From an uncultured Thermomicrobia bacterium (GTDB taxonomy: Bacteria; Chloroflexota; Chloroflexia; Thermomicrobiales; JALYUS01): a stretch of DNA of 6,224 nt. The position numbers and the translations under genes are program-made. The notes beneath the pieces were generated by a model. It saw only the letters and a program-made list of their open reading frames with translations. It was not told where the DNA came from and made no database searches. Shown here piece by piece: positions 1-5,400 of the stretch (position 1 is its first letter; the number at the start of each line of letters is the position of its first letter). The stretch covers positions 1 to 6,224 of the forward strand of contig CALBSO010000043.1 of assembly GCA_937968015.1 (NCBI GenBank), given 5' to 3'.

Positions 1-34
1 CCGTCCGCGCAAGGCGTACACCAAGCGTGCGAAC

Positions 35-322
35 TTACCAGCACCTACTTAGGTGCCGTTTCACCCGCCGCTCCAACTCGGCAACATCGTCAATCTGCTC
101 AGTGACGATGATGCCCGCATGGGTATTCCCGGTCGCTAGCCACGTCTGATGGATTGAGGCGTACTCTGTGGCATTGTAGGTCAGTATGGCCCTGTCCTCT
201 TGTGTGGCGTACTTGAGTTGCTCAGAGTCGGGAATCTTCTTGTTACTGCGACCTCGGTCACGGCAGCACACCACATCATAAAACTGACTGACGAGACGAT
301 GCGCCAGTTGCGGCGAAATCAT
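35..322 (-). CDS. DUF5615 PIN-like (toxin-type) protein, 5' end lost at an IS630 end
   Basis: DUF5615 proteins are small PIN-like putative ribonucleases, usually encoded next to a DUF433 antitoxin. The 95 residues from the first ATG read well as the family: ISPQLAHRL, then YDVVCCRDRG, then QEDRAILTYNATEY (the usual LTxNxxDF position), then HAGIIVTEQ and an LERRVKRHL tail. The family's first beta strand with its first acidic residue (normally like LLLDENLSP) is also encoded here, as IKLFTDEMISP, but upstream of that ATG, and no ATG, GTG or TTG is found in frame before the frame runs into the IS630 end at about 354-380. The original start codon and any promoter or DUF433 partner have therefore been lost or moved. 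A protein starting at 322 would lack the first strand and probably be inactive. The family assignment is fairly sure; expression is doubtful. Base composition is less GC-rich than the aroF region. Confidence 0.7.
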   Translation of the reverse strand: MISPQLAHRLVSQFYDVVCCRDRGRSNKKIPDSEQLKYATQEDRAILTYNATEYASIHQTWLATGNTHAGIIVTEQIDDVAELERRVKRHLSRCW

Positions 323-353
323 CTCGTCAGTGAACAGTTTGATTCCTAGTAGT

Positions 354-380
354 CTGACACAGATGATATACAGGATTAGG
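354..380. repeat. IS630 terminal inverted repeat, transposase 3' side
   Basis: Starts CTGACAC and matches the reverse complement of 1581-1607 at 19 of 27 positions. It overlaps the transposase stop codon and abuts the beheaded DUF5615 reading frame. Confidence 0.65.
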
Positions 381-1077
381 CGGGAAGCGGGACGGGATAG
401 AGATGCTTGAGTTTGATGCGTGCATCGGCGGTCGTGAAGCGCCAGTCGATCCGACTCTCCGCCGCGTTGCGCCTCGCCTCCCATCCGCTGACCGCCTGGC
501 GCAAATGGTCGGCGTCTGGCAGCCGCTGCCCCAGGCATTGGCGCACCAAGACGCTGAACTCGATCTCTGCCATGTTCAGCCAACTGCCATGTTTCGGTGT
601 GTGGTGGATTTCCAGCCGGTCGGCGATCCGCTTCGCCTCGGCGGGCGGGAAGGCTTCGTAGAGCGACGCCGGGGTGTGCGTGTTGAGTTGATCCAGCACC
701 AGCACGATCTTCTCGGCATCAGGATACTGGACATCGACCATCTCCCGGACACAATGTGCCCAGTCCACGCCGGTGCGTCGTTCGGTCACCGTGACGTGTC
801 GCCAGCCGCGCAACGGCTCGCAGACGAGGAAGAGGTTGGCGACCCCGCCGCGCACGTATTCCGGATCATGGCGGGCGACCTGTCCGGGTGCGGTGGGCAG
901 CGACTCGCGCACCTCGTCCAAGAGTTGGGTATGCGTCTCATCCATGCAAACCTGCGGGAAGCGCGGGTCGTACGGGCGGGTGTAGACATCGAGCACGTCC
1001 TCCATGCAGGCGACGAAGGCGGCACTCTGCTTGGGTGGGATGCACCAGCACTCTTTCAACCATGGCTTGAGCGCGCT
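376..1077 (-). CDS. IS630 transposase, orfB (DDE catalytic part), read by -1 frameshift
   Basis: This frame encodes the catalytic domain that cuts and joins DNA at the element ends. After the shift it reads SALKPWLKECWCIPP, then the three acidic motifs expected of an IS630/Tc1-type DDE transposase: the Asp of VCMDETHTQ, the Asp of LVLDQLNTH, and the Glu of HTPKHGSWLNMAEIEF. The C-terminal part (WEARRNAAESRIDWRFTTADAR) is also typical. All three motifs are intact, so the element could be active if the frameshift occurs. An unaided start would have to be TTG at 1057-1059, for which I see no convincing ribosome binding site, so frameshifting from orfA is the better model. The stop TAA lies in the terminal repeat. 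Confidence 0.85.
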   Translation of the reverse strand, partial: SALKPWLKECWCIPPKQSAAFVACMEDVLDVYTRPYDPRFPQVCMDETHTQLLDEVRESLPTAPGQVARHDPEYVRGGVANLFLVCEPLRGWRHVTVTERRTGVDWAHCVREMVDVQYPDAEKIVLVLDQLNTHTPASLYEAFPPAEAKRIADRLEIHHTPKHGSWLNMAEIEFSVLVRQCLGQRLPDADHLRQAVSGWEARRNAAESRIDWRFTTADARIKLKHLYPVPLPA

Positions 1078-1517
1078 TTTTTCAAAGTGCGCCGCACCAA
1101 CTCGCGCGAGACGGTCGCTCCACTCTCGACGGTGACGAACTTGGCGGCGAGCAAGCGCACGCTCCAGCGCTCGCGTCCAGTGGGCGGAGTGCTGCAGGCG
1201 AGGGCGATCAGGTGCGCCTCGTCGGTACCGGAGAGCGTGCGCGGCTTGGTGGCGCGCGGCGGGCGATGGCGCAATGCCGCGTCCCGCCCTTCAAGGACGA
1301 ACCGACGGCGCACGCGCTCCACGGTGGAGCGGTCGACCTCCAAGGCATCGGCGATGGCAGCGTCCTTCCATGCCGGGCCGTCCGACCCTTCGTCCGACTT
1401 GAGGAGGATGCGGGCATGCGTCAGTTGGCGGGCGGGAGCGATGCCACCCGCCGTGAGGCGATACAAGGCGGCACGGTCAGCATCGGTGAGGAGGACACGG
1501 TAGAGCTTCTCGCGCAT
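1056..1517 (-). CDS. IS630 transposase, orfA (helix-turn-helix part)
   Basis: This 153-residue frame is the DNA-binding half of an IS630 transposase. The start ATG (1515-1517) is preceded by GGAGG (1524-1528) with 6-bp spacing. Residues about 52-76 (DAAIADALEVDRSTVERVRRRF) form the typical helix-turn-helix that recognises the element ends, followed by LRHRPPRATKPRTLS and a second homeodomain-like stretch ending VSRELVRRTLKK. At that point IS630 proteins normally continue into KPWLK...WCIP, but here the frame ends 21 bases after an A6 run (1077-1082). The continuation is in the -1 frame (376-1077). A -1 shift at A6 would give a fused protein of 380 residues, a normal length for the family. Several IS630 members use programmed frameshifting, so this is likely the native arrangement rather than damage, although the sequence alone cannot exclude a mutation. 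Confidence 0.85.
   Translation of the reverse strand: MREKLYRVLLTDADRAALYRLTAGGIAPARQLTHARILLKSDEGSDGPAWKDAAIADALEVDRSTVERVRRRFVLEGRDAALRHRPPRATKPRTLSGTDEAHLIALACSTPPTGRERWSVRLLAAKFVTVESGATVSRELVRRTLKKARSSHG
1077..1082 (-). other. A6 slippery tract for -1 frameshift between orfA and orfB
   Basis: In the orfA frame the minus strand reads TTG AAA AAA GCG. Re-reading the last A gives AGC GCG CTC AAG, which restores the conserved ALKPWLK continuation. The run allows a tandem lysyl-tRNA slip or transcript slippage. I did not work out a stimulating structure downstream. Confidence 0.6.
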
Positions 1518-1565
1518 GGCGAACCTCCGGGAGGTGAGGATGGTGCTGCAAGTCGCGGCACTCTC

Positions 1566-1594
1566 ACGGTACCGAAGAATCGTAATGCTGTAAA
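1566..1594 (-). promoter_or_regulatory. Transposase promoter in the IS end
   Basis: On the minus strand, TTTACA (1589-1594) is followed after 17 bp by TACCGT (1566-1571), a TAnnnT-type -10. It reads towards the transposase start at 1517. Inferred from spacing and consensus only. Confidence 0.45.
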
Positions 1595-1607
1595 CTTACC
1601 GTGTCAG
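1581..1607. repeat. IS630 terminal inverted repeat, transposase 5' side
   Basis: Ends GTGTCAG on the plus strand and is the inverted partner of 354-380. The -35 box of the transposase promoter lies inside it. Confidence 0.65.
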
Positions 1608-1703
1608 GACACCGATGCCCTGACGCTCTTGCTGCACATCTCTCGTCGCTCTTCATCTGCCACAAGAGGTCAGCGTACGCAGCACGGATTTATCAGATAC
1701 ACG

Positions 1704-2471
1704 CTATACGGATACAGTCGATCGCCATACAGCGGCAATTGTTGTCTTGTACGAGCAGCGCGCTGCAAGGACAGCATGGGGATCGTGGATAATTCGCGCA
1801 ACGGGCTCAACACTCAGATTACCGATAATCGCCAGCCAATAGTGTTCACCACGATATTCGGCCTCTGACCATTCGCGATCAGTAAACTGAATGTCTCCGC
1901 GATGCTGCTTGATGCCTTTGACCTCAATAGCAAGTTCGGGTCTTCGATCAATACCAAAATCGAATCCGAGTGCAGCTTGACGTAAATCGATTACTTGGGA
2001 GGAATTGAACCCTATCAGTTCTTTACTGTGTTCGAGGAAATACTCTTCTGCTCGACGACCGGTAAGCAGCCGTTCCGCGACGTTGTATGCAACGCGTGTC
2101 GTCGTCGCAAGTGATTCGATAGCCGTACCAATCGCTTCCTCGTCTTGGGATAGAATCCGTGAGATGAGTTCGAGCAGAGCGTCATCACTCAATACTGCGA
2201 GTTCGTCGAGCACACGCTGACGGCTCGGTCGCAACCGATCGGTATGACGATGCCATCCTCGCCGTGGGTTTGAGTGTACGGGATCGAACTCATCCCGGAG
2301 GTTTTTGAGACTCATCGGGGGACAAGAAAGCACCTTGCCGGCCTCTGCATAGACTTGTCCCCATGTCTGAAGGCGTCGAGCCGCTAGATACTTCAAATCC
2401 AAGCGACTCATGGCGTATCCAATAACAACGGCCTCGATATCAAGTCGGGTGTGCCCATGTTCGTCAGACAT
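1704..2471 (-). CDS. DUF3883 (NOV_C) domain protein, PD-(D/E)xK-like, possible defence nuclease
   Basis: The 255-residue product starts at ATG 2469-2471, where AGGA of GGAAAGGA (2479-2486) lies 7 bp upstream; the longer GTG start at 2477 sits too close to that site. The N-terminal part (about 11-90) has AVVIGYAMSRLD, then SLKNLRDEFDP, RRGWH and LRPSRQRVLDE, a block I associate with an N-terminal module found ahead of DUF3883. The C-terminal part (about 145-218) matches DUF3883/NOV_C: GFDFG, then LAIEVKG, then FTDREWSEAEYRGEHYWL. D171, E183 and K185 fit the D...ExK pattern of PD-(D/E)xK nucleases. DUF3883 domains are frequent in restriction and phage-defence proteins, so a DNA- or RNA-cleaving role is an inference; no methylase or helicase partner is visible here. 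The gene is less GC-rich than aroF, consistent with transfer. It ends about 100 bp before the IS630 element. Confidence 0.7.
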   Translation of the reverse strand: MSDEHGHTRLDIEAVVIGYAMSRLDLKYLAARRLQTWGQVYAEAGKVLSCPPMSLKNLRDEFDPVHSNPRRGWHRHTDRLRPSRQRVLDELAVLSDDALLELISRILSQDEEAIGTAIESLATTTRVAYNVAERLLTGRRAEEYFLEHSKELIGFNSSQVIDLRQAALGFDFGIDRRPELAIEVKGIKQHRGDIQFTDREWSEAEYRGEHYWLAIIGNLSVEPVARIIHDPHAVLAARCSYKTTIAAVWRSTVSV

Positions 2472-2478
2472 CAACACA

Positions 2479-2521
2479 TCCTTTCCGATAGGGTACTAAT
2501 TCGGCTGTAATTGCCATTCTA
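2479..2521 (-). promoter_or_regulatory. Ribosome binding site and weak candidate -10 for the DUF3883 gene
   Basis: GGAAAGGA (2479-2486) fixes the start at 2471. A TAGAAT hexamer (2516-2521, minus strand) could be a -10 box, but I found no convincing -35 at 16-18 bp. The promoter part is weak. Confidence 0.3.
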
Positions 2522-2557
2522 CATGATAGCCAATGCGCGCGAATCATGACGCATGCT

Positions 2558-2601
2558 CCCCTCTCCATTGCTCTGGCAATGGAGAGGGGGCGGGGGTGAG
2601 G
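2558..2601. repeat. GC-rich REP-like palindrome behind aroF
   Basis: CCCCTCTCCATTGC (2558-2571) and GCAATGGAGAGGGG (2576-2589) are perfect 14-base inverted arms around a 4-base loop, followed by a tail GCGGGGGTGAGG. The pair at 6058-6202 has the same plan (pyrimidine-rich arm, hairpin, purine arm, then G5-6 T(T/G)AGG), so these look like diverged members of one dispersed repeat class. It begins 6 bp beyond the aroF stop, so its RNA hairpin may protect or end the aroF transcript, but there is no U run. Confidence 0.65.
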
Positions 2602-2606
2602 CTTCC

Positions 2607-3629
2607 CTATGCCAGCACCGACAGGCGAATCGCGGCGTGGACGTGGCCCATGCTCTCCGCGATCTGGCGGAGGACTTCGGGGAGGATCGCCTGTGGGCCA
2701 TCGCAGAGCGCCTGCGCCGGATCGTGGTGAACCTCGACAATCAGGCCATCCGCACCGGCGGCGATCGCGGCGAGCGACATCGGCGCGACGAGCGCGCGGC
2801 GGCCTGTGCCATGCGACGGGTCCACGATCACCGGCAGATGCGTCAGGTCCTTGAGCAGCGGCACGGCGGTCAGATCGAGCATGAAGCGGACGATCGGATC
2901 GAAGCCACGGATGCCCCGCTCGCAGAGGACGACCTCCTCGTTCCCCTCCGCCAGCACGTATTCCGCGCTCATCAGCCATTCCTCGATCGTCGCGGAGAAG
3001 CCCCGCTTGAGAAGGACGGGACGGCCGCTTCGCCCTGCCCGCCGCAGCAGGGGGAAGTTCGACATGTTCCGCGCGCCGATCTGGAGCATATCCGCGTACT
3101 CGGCGACGACCTCCACCTGATCGGGCTCCATCACTTCGGTGACGATGGGCATGCCCGTCTCCTCACGGGCAAGCGCGAGCAATTGCAACCCCTCGACGCC
3201 GAGGCCTTGGAAGGAGTACGGCGAGGTGCGTGGCTTGTACGCGCCACCACGGAGCATCACCGCGCCCGCTTCCTTCGCCGCCCATGCCGTCTTCAGGAGC
3301 GGCTCGCGCCCCTCGACGACACATGGCCCTGCCATCAGCACCGGTGTCCCGCCCCCGATTTCCACCTTGCCGATACGAACGACGGTGCGCTCCGGGTGAA
3401 ACTCCCGCGAGGCGAGTTTATACGGCTTCGAGATGCGGATCACCATCTCGACGCCCGGCAGCCCTTGCACGCGGTCGAGCAAGTCCTGCGACGGCGCGCC
3501 ACCGAGCACGCCGATGACGTTCCGCTCCGTTCCCTCGATCACCCGATGGCCATGCCCCGCCGCGCTGATCGTGTTCAGCACATGCTCCAACTGCCGCTCG
3601 TCCGTCCCCGTCCGCATCTGCACAATCAT
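2607..3629 (-). CDS. aroF: 3-deoxy-7-phosphoheptulonate (DAHP) synthase, type I-beta with N-terminal regulatory domain
   Basis: The enzyme condenses phosphoenolpyruvate and erythrose 4-phosphate to DAHP, the first step of the shikimate pathway to Trp, Phe and Tyr. The 340-residue length is close to the Thermotoga maritima enzyme. Residues 1 to about 70 form the ferredoxin-like/ACT-type domain that binds Tyr or Phe for feedback control in relatives. The barrel follows with GPCVVE (101-106), MLRGGAYKPRTSPYSFQG (125-142), GARNMSNF (185-192), KRG (208-210), CERG (236-239) and DPSHGTG (270-276). The metal ligands known from the family are all present: C103, H273, E299, D310. The start ATG (3627-3629) has GGAG 8 bp upstream; 43 more in-frame codons upstream belong to the leader and lack family similarity. 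Transcription probably begins at 3880 and passes an aromatic leader peptide and a terminator, so it is likely controlled by attenuation as well as feedback inhibition. Confidence 0.96.
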   Translation of the reverse strand: MIVQMRTGTDERQLEHVLNTISAAGHGHRVIEGTERNVIGVLGGAPSQDLLDRVQGLPGVEMVIRISKPYKLASREFHPERTVVRIGKVEIGGGTPVLMAGPCVVEGREPLLKTAWAAKEAGAVMLRGGAYKPRTSPYSFQGLGVEGLQLLALAREETGMPIVTEVMEPDQVEVVAEYADMLQIGARNMSNFPLLRRAGRSGRPVLLKRGFSATIEEWLMSAEYVLAEGNEEVVLCERGIRGFDPIVRFMLDLTAVPLLKDLTHLPVIVDPSHGTGRRALVAPMSLAAIAAGADGLIVEVHHDPAQALCDGPQAILPEVLRQIAESMGHVHAAIRLSVLA

Positions 3630-3726
3630 TGGTCCTTCTCCTTGTTGTTGCCGCGCCAATCCCGGTATCGCGCATGTCACCATCAGTTTCGCCCCTTGAT
3701 GCTTCCCCCGCCGTGCCTCCACGCAC

Positions 3727-3755
3727 AAAAAAACAGCGGGCCGTTCGTGCCGCTG
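3727..3755 (-). terminator. Intrinsic terminator (attenuator) in the aroF leader
   Basis: On the minus strand CAGCGG (3750-3755) and CCGCTG (3734-3739) form a 6-bp GC-rich stem around a 10-base loop, directly followed by seven T (3727-3733). It sits about 98 bp before the aroF start and after the leader peptide, so termination here would keep RNA polymerase out of aroF. Confidence 0.75.
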
Positions 3756-3758
3756 CAT

Positions 3759-3832
3759 CCGCCGGTGCTGTCATCTGATACGGGGCGGGTTCGCTAGGTC
3801 AGCGCCTCCATCCCGGCCGACAACACCGGCGG
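3759..3832 (-). promoter_or_regulatory. Long-range RNA helix of the aroF attenuator
   Basis: The transcript segment CCGCCGGUGUUGUC (3819-3832, within leader codons 17-21) can pair over 14 bp with GACAGCACCGGCGG (3759-3772), with one G-U pair. The second arm ends 3 bases before the terminator stem. Alternatives compete: the first arm can fold locally (GCCG with CGGC around GUGUUGU), and GACAGC in the second arm can pair with GCUGUU (3732-3737) of the terminator's 3' side and melt it. A further 7-bp pairing joins GGTTCGC (3860-3866, codons 5-7) with GCGAACC (3788-3794), beginning at the last base of the leader stop codon. Such overlapping pairings are the hallmark of an attenuator; which ones decide the outcome is not clear by eye. 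Confidence 0.6.
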
Positions 3833-3880
3833 GGTAAAGTACGCATAAAACCAGTTGGGGCGAACCATCTGCTTCATCAT
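3794..3880 (-). CDS. aroF leader peptide with Trp-Phe-Tyr-Ala-Tyr-Phe run (attenuation leader)
   Basis: This 28-codon frame (stop TAG at 3794-3796) encodes MMKQMVRPNWFYAYFTPPVL and eight more residues. Five of the six residues 10-15 are aromatic: W10, F11, Y12, Y14, F15. These are exactly the end products of the pathway that aroF begins. It is followed by a long RNA helix, an intrinsic terminator and aroF, the layout of classical leader-peptide attenuation (compare E. coli trpL and pheL), in which a ribosome slowed by a lack of charged tRNA changes leader folding. The predicted transcription start falls on or next to the A of the first ATG, so the peptide would be read from a leaderless transcript; no Shine-Dalgarno site is seen before the first ATG. 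A second ATG follows immediately. The peptide itself probably has no function beyond its translation. The identification rests on sequence logic and context, not on a known family. Confidence 0.8.
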   Translation of the reverse strand: MMKQMVRPNWFYAYFTPPVLSAGMEALT

Positions 3881-3887
3881 GTCGCGC

Positions 3888-3916
3888 ACCGTACCAGATG
3901 CCTCCGGGAAAGTCAA
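3888..3916 (-). promoter_or_regulatory. aroF: aroF leader promoter
   Basis: On the minus strand TTGACT (3911-3916) is followed after exactly 17 bp by TACGGT (3888-3893), with TG one base before it (extended -10, CTGGTACGGT). Seven bases separate the -10 box from the leader ATG at 3880, so the start point should be at or within a base or two of that ATG. It lies between the aldo/keto reductase stop (3950) and the leader. Confidence 0.75.
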
Positions 3917-3937
3917 CCTCTCGCGTTCCCGCATCTG
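3895..3937. promoter_or_regulatory. Interrupted dyad over the aroF promoter
   Basis: CAGATGC (3895-3901) and GGGAA (3906-3910) are mirrored by TTCCC (3926-3930) and GCATCTG (3931-3937): 12 paired bases with a 4-base bulge and a 15-base centre holding the -35 box. It could be an operator for a repressor, or the 3' end hairpin of the aldo/keto reductase transcript. No U run follows. Confidence 0.4.
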
Positions 3938-3949
3938 ACGAGCGGCAGA

Positions 3950-4900
3950 TCATCGCCGGGATAGCAGGGAAATCCGGTCAATCGTCGCCAATTCGGCGTC
4001 GGTCAGCCGCCAGCCGAGCGCGCCCGCGTTCGCCTGTGCGTGTACCGCGCGCTTCGCGCCCGGAATCGGGATGATGCGATCGTCCTGACAGAGCAGCCAG
4101 TTCAGCGCGACCTGCGCGACGGTGCGCCCGCGCGCGCCCGCGATCTCCCGCAGAACCGCGACGGTCGCATCAATCGCGCGCAGCCGCTCGCCCCGATAGG
4201 CAGGCAGGAAACGTCGTGGCCCGCTGACCGGCATCGGCCGCCCATCGGTGGCAGCCGCGAGCATGCCATGAACGAGCGGGCTATGCGCGATCAAGGCGAC
4301 ATCGAGTTCCCGACAGGCCGCACGCACCCCGTCCGTCTCGGGCTGCCGCGCGAGCACGTTGTACCGCACCTCGTTGGCAGCGAGCGGAATGCCATGCCGT
4401 GCGAGCCGGTCGTGGGCGCGGCGCATCTGCGTCGCAGTGAAGTTGCTCACGCCGACCGCGCGCACCTTCCCGGACTGGACGGCTTCCGCCATCGCGTCCA
4501 TCAACGCCTCGATGCGCAGCATGGTATACGGCCAATGCACGAGGTAGAGATCGAGCGTCGAAACACCGAGCCGCGCGCATGTGCGGTCAAGTGCGGCATG
4601 GAGTGTGCGCACGGAGAGCCGGTGCGGGTAGGGCGTGAACTTACTGGCGATCACGACAGGTTGCCCGGCTTCCCGCGCGAGCGCGCCAAGTAGCCGCTCC
4701 GAGCCGCCCCCGCCATAGAGTTCCGCCGTGTCGAAGAATGTCACGCCCGCATCGAGGCTCGCGCGAAATGCCGCCGCGATCTCGGTGCGATCCGGCGCGC
4801 CGCCGTAGCCCCAGAACGGCGCATCGCCCCACGACCATGTCCCGACACCGAGCGCCGAGACGGTTAACCCGCTCGCACCCAGCCGCCGTCGCTCCTCCAT
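3950..4900 (-). CDS. Aldo/keto reductase
   Basis: The 316-residue product is a TIM-barrel NAD(P)H-dependent oxidoreductase of the aldo/keto reductase superfamily, reducing carbonyl compounds to alcohols in the cytoplasm. The catalytic tetrad is complete: D57 and Y62 in FFDTAELYG, K87 in IASKF, H122 in LVHWP. Other family marks are LGASGLTVSALGVGTWSWG at the N-terminus, GKVRAVGVSNF, and IPIPGAKRAVHAQANAG near the C-terminus, which binds the NADPH phosphate side. Length is normal. The ATG at 4898-4900 has GAGGG 5 bp upstream. The natural substrate cannot be read from the sequence. It lies upstream of aroF in the same direction, but aroF has its own promoter and leader, so shared function is not implied. 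Confidence 0.93.
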   Translation of the reverse strand: MEERRRLGASGLTVSALGVGTWSWGDAPFWGYGGAPDRTEIAAAFRASLDAGVTFFDTAELYGGGGSERLLGALAREAGQPVVIASKFTPYPHRLSVRTLHAALDRTCARLGVSTLDLYLVHWPYTMLRIEALMDAMAEAVQSGKVRAVGVSNFTATQMRRAHDRLARHGIPLAANEVRYNVLARQPETDGVRAACRELDVALIAHSPLVHGMLAAATDGRPMPVSGPRRFLPAYRGERLRAIDATVAVLREIAGARGRTVAQVALNWLLCQDDRIIPIPGAKRAVHAQANAGALGWRLTDAELATIDRISLLSRR

Positions 4901-5245
4901 CGCGGCCCTCGCTTCCAGCGGATGCGTTGTCGTGGCGATCGCCGATTGGCGAGTGAGATCGTCAAGGGGCAGGTACAGGTCGGCAACGCGACGTTCCAGT
5001 CAAAGCCCTCGCCCGCATTAAAGCAGATCGGGAGATACCGAACGCGGGGCAGGGATTCCCGACGAGAGTTCGGGGGGTTATCTCTACTTTGGTAAGTATA
5101 TCAGCAATGTTGACGCATCGAACACCGACCTGTTCGTCATGATCCGCTGCTGATCTGTCTCACTGGCCCATTCAGTGCGGCGTGGCATCATCTCTGTCGT
5201 TCACTTCGGTACGCGAGGATGAGTACTCGGCTTGAACCCGAATAC

Positions 5246-5281
5246 ATTATTCACCGCCAAAATCCGCGCTTGCGGAATAAT
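5246..5281. promoter_or_regulatory. Imperfect dyad just upstream of the -35 box
   Basis: ATTATTCACCGC (5246-5257) and GCGGAATAAT (5272-5281) form a 10-bp inverted repeat with a 2-base bulge. It abuts the TTGACA at 5282, a usual place for a regulator site, but it may be chance. Confidence 0.3.
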
Positions 5282-5310
5282 TTGACAAGGTTCTCTGATC
5301 TGCGTACCAT
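5282..5310 (+). promoter_or_regulatory. Promoter of the secreted beta-barrel protein gene
   Basis: A consensus TTGACA (5282-5287), a 17-bp spacer and TACCAT (5305-5310) form a good housekeeping-type promoter. The transcript should start near 5317, giving an untranslated leader of about 100 bases. Confidence 0.7.
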
Positions 5311-5318
5311 GCGCCGCT

Positions 5319-5352
5319 GATGCACGGACGTTATGTTGACTGTCCGTGCATC
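5319..5352 (+). promoter_or_regulatory. 11-bp hairpin at the 5' end of the mRNA
   Basis: GATGCACGGAC (5319-5329) and GTCCGTGCATC (5342-5352) are perfect inverted arms around a 12-base loop, starting within a few bases of the predicted transcription start. It may stabilise the mRNA 5' end or, as DNA, bind a regulator. No U run follows, so it is not an intrinsic terminator. Confidence 0.6.
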
Positions 5353-5400
5353 TCGTTGGGAATGGCAGGCCACGTTGTTGTGGCGCTGCTTTGGTCTCGT

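Larger units (their letters stand above)
354..1607 (-). mobile_element. IS630-family insertion sequence, about 1.25 kb
   Basis: The element carries a two-frame IS630 transposase on the minus strand. Imperfect terminal inverted repeats frame it: plus-strand 354-380 begins CTGACAC and contains TACAG then ATTA, and the reverse complement of 1581-1607 also begins CTGACAC with TACAG and ATTA at the same offsets (19 of 27 positions identical by hand alignment). The transposase stop codon (376-378) lies inside the 3' repeat. IS630 elements insert at TA and duplicate it. A TA lies 2 bp outside the left end, but none is visible at the right end, so the exact borders are uncertain by a few bases or one flank has been rearranged. 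It separates the DUF3883 gene from the DUF5615 gene. Confidence 0.75.

Noticed and set aside
323..583. Upstream extension of the DUF5615 frame to an ATG inside the IS
   Set aside because: The extension runs antiparallel in frame terms through transposase code and the terminal repeat, and reads as Arg/Gly-rich nonsense. Only the part after about 353 resembles the family.
403..1503. Plus-strand open frame of 366 codons
   Set aside because: It lies opposite the IS630 transposase, which has complete HTH and DDE motifs on the minus strand. The plus-strand product is rich in Arg, Ala and His and shows no family features.
2464..2979. Minus-strand open frame of 171 codons overlapping aroF and the DUF3883 start
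   Set aside because: Most of it is an out-of-frame reading of aroF with low-complexity Arg/Ala/Pro content.
3630..3758. 43-codon N-terminal extension of aroF
   Set aside because: It would start inside the terminator stem region, has no similarity to the enzyme family, and the start at 3629 has a proper ribosome site and gives the family's usual length.
2553..3797. Plus-strand open frame of 414 codons
   Set aside because: It is the complement of aroF and its leader. The minus strand encodes a full DAHP synthase; the long antisense frame is a GC effect.
4040..4693. Plus-strand open frame of 217 codons
   Set aside because: Opposite the aldo/keto reductase, which has its catalytic tetrad intact.
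4935..4944. GGCGATCGCC palindrome, resembling the cyanobacterial HIP1 octamer
   Set aside because: A single copy in 6 kb of GC-rich DNA is expected by chance and does not support a cyanobacterial source.
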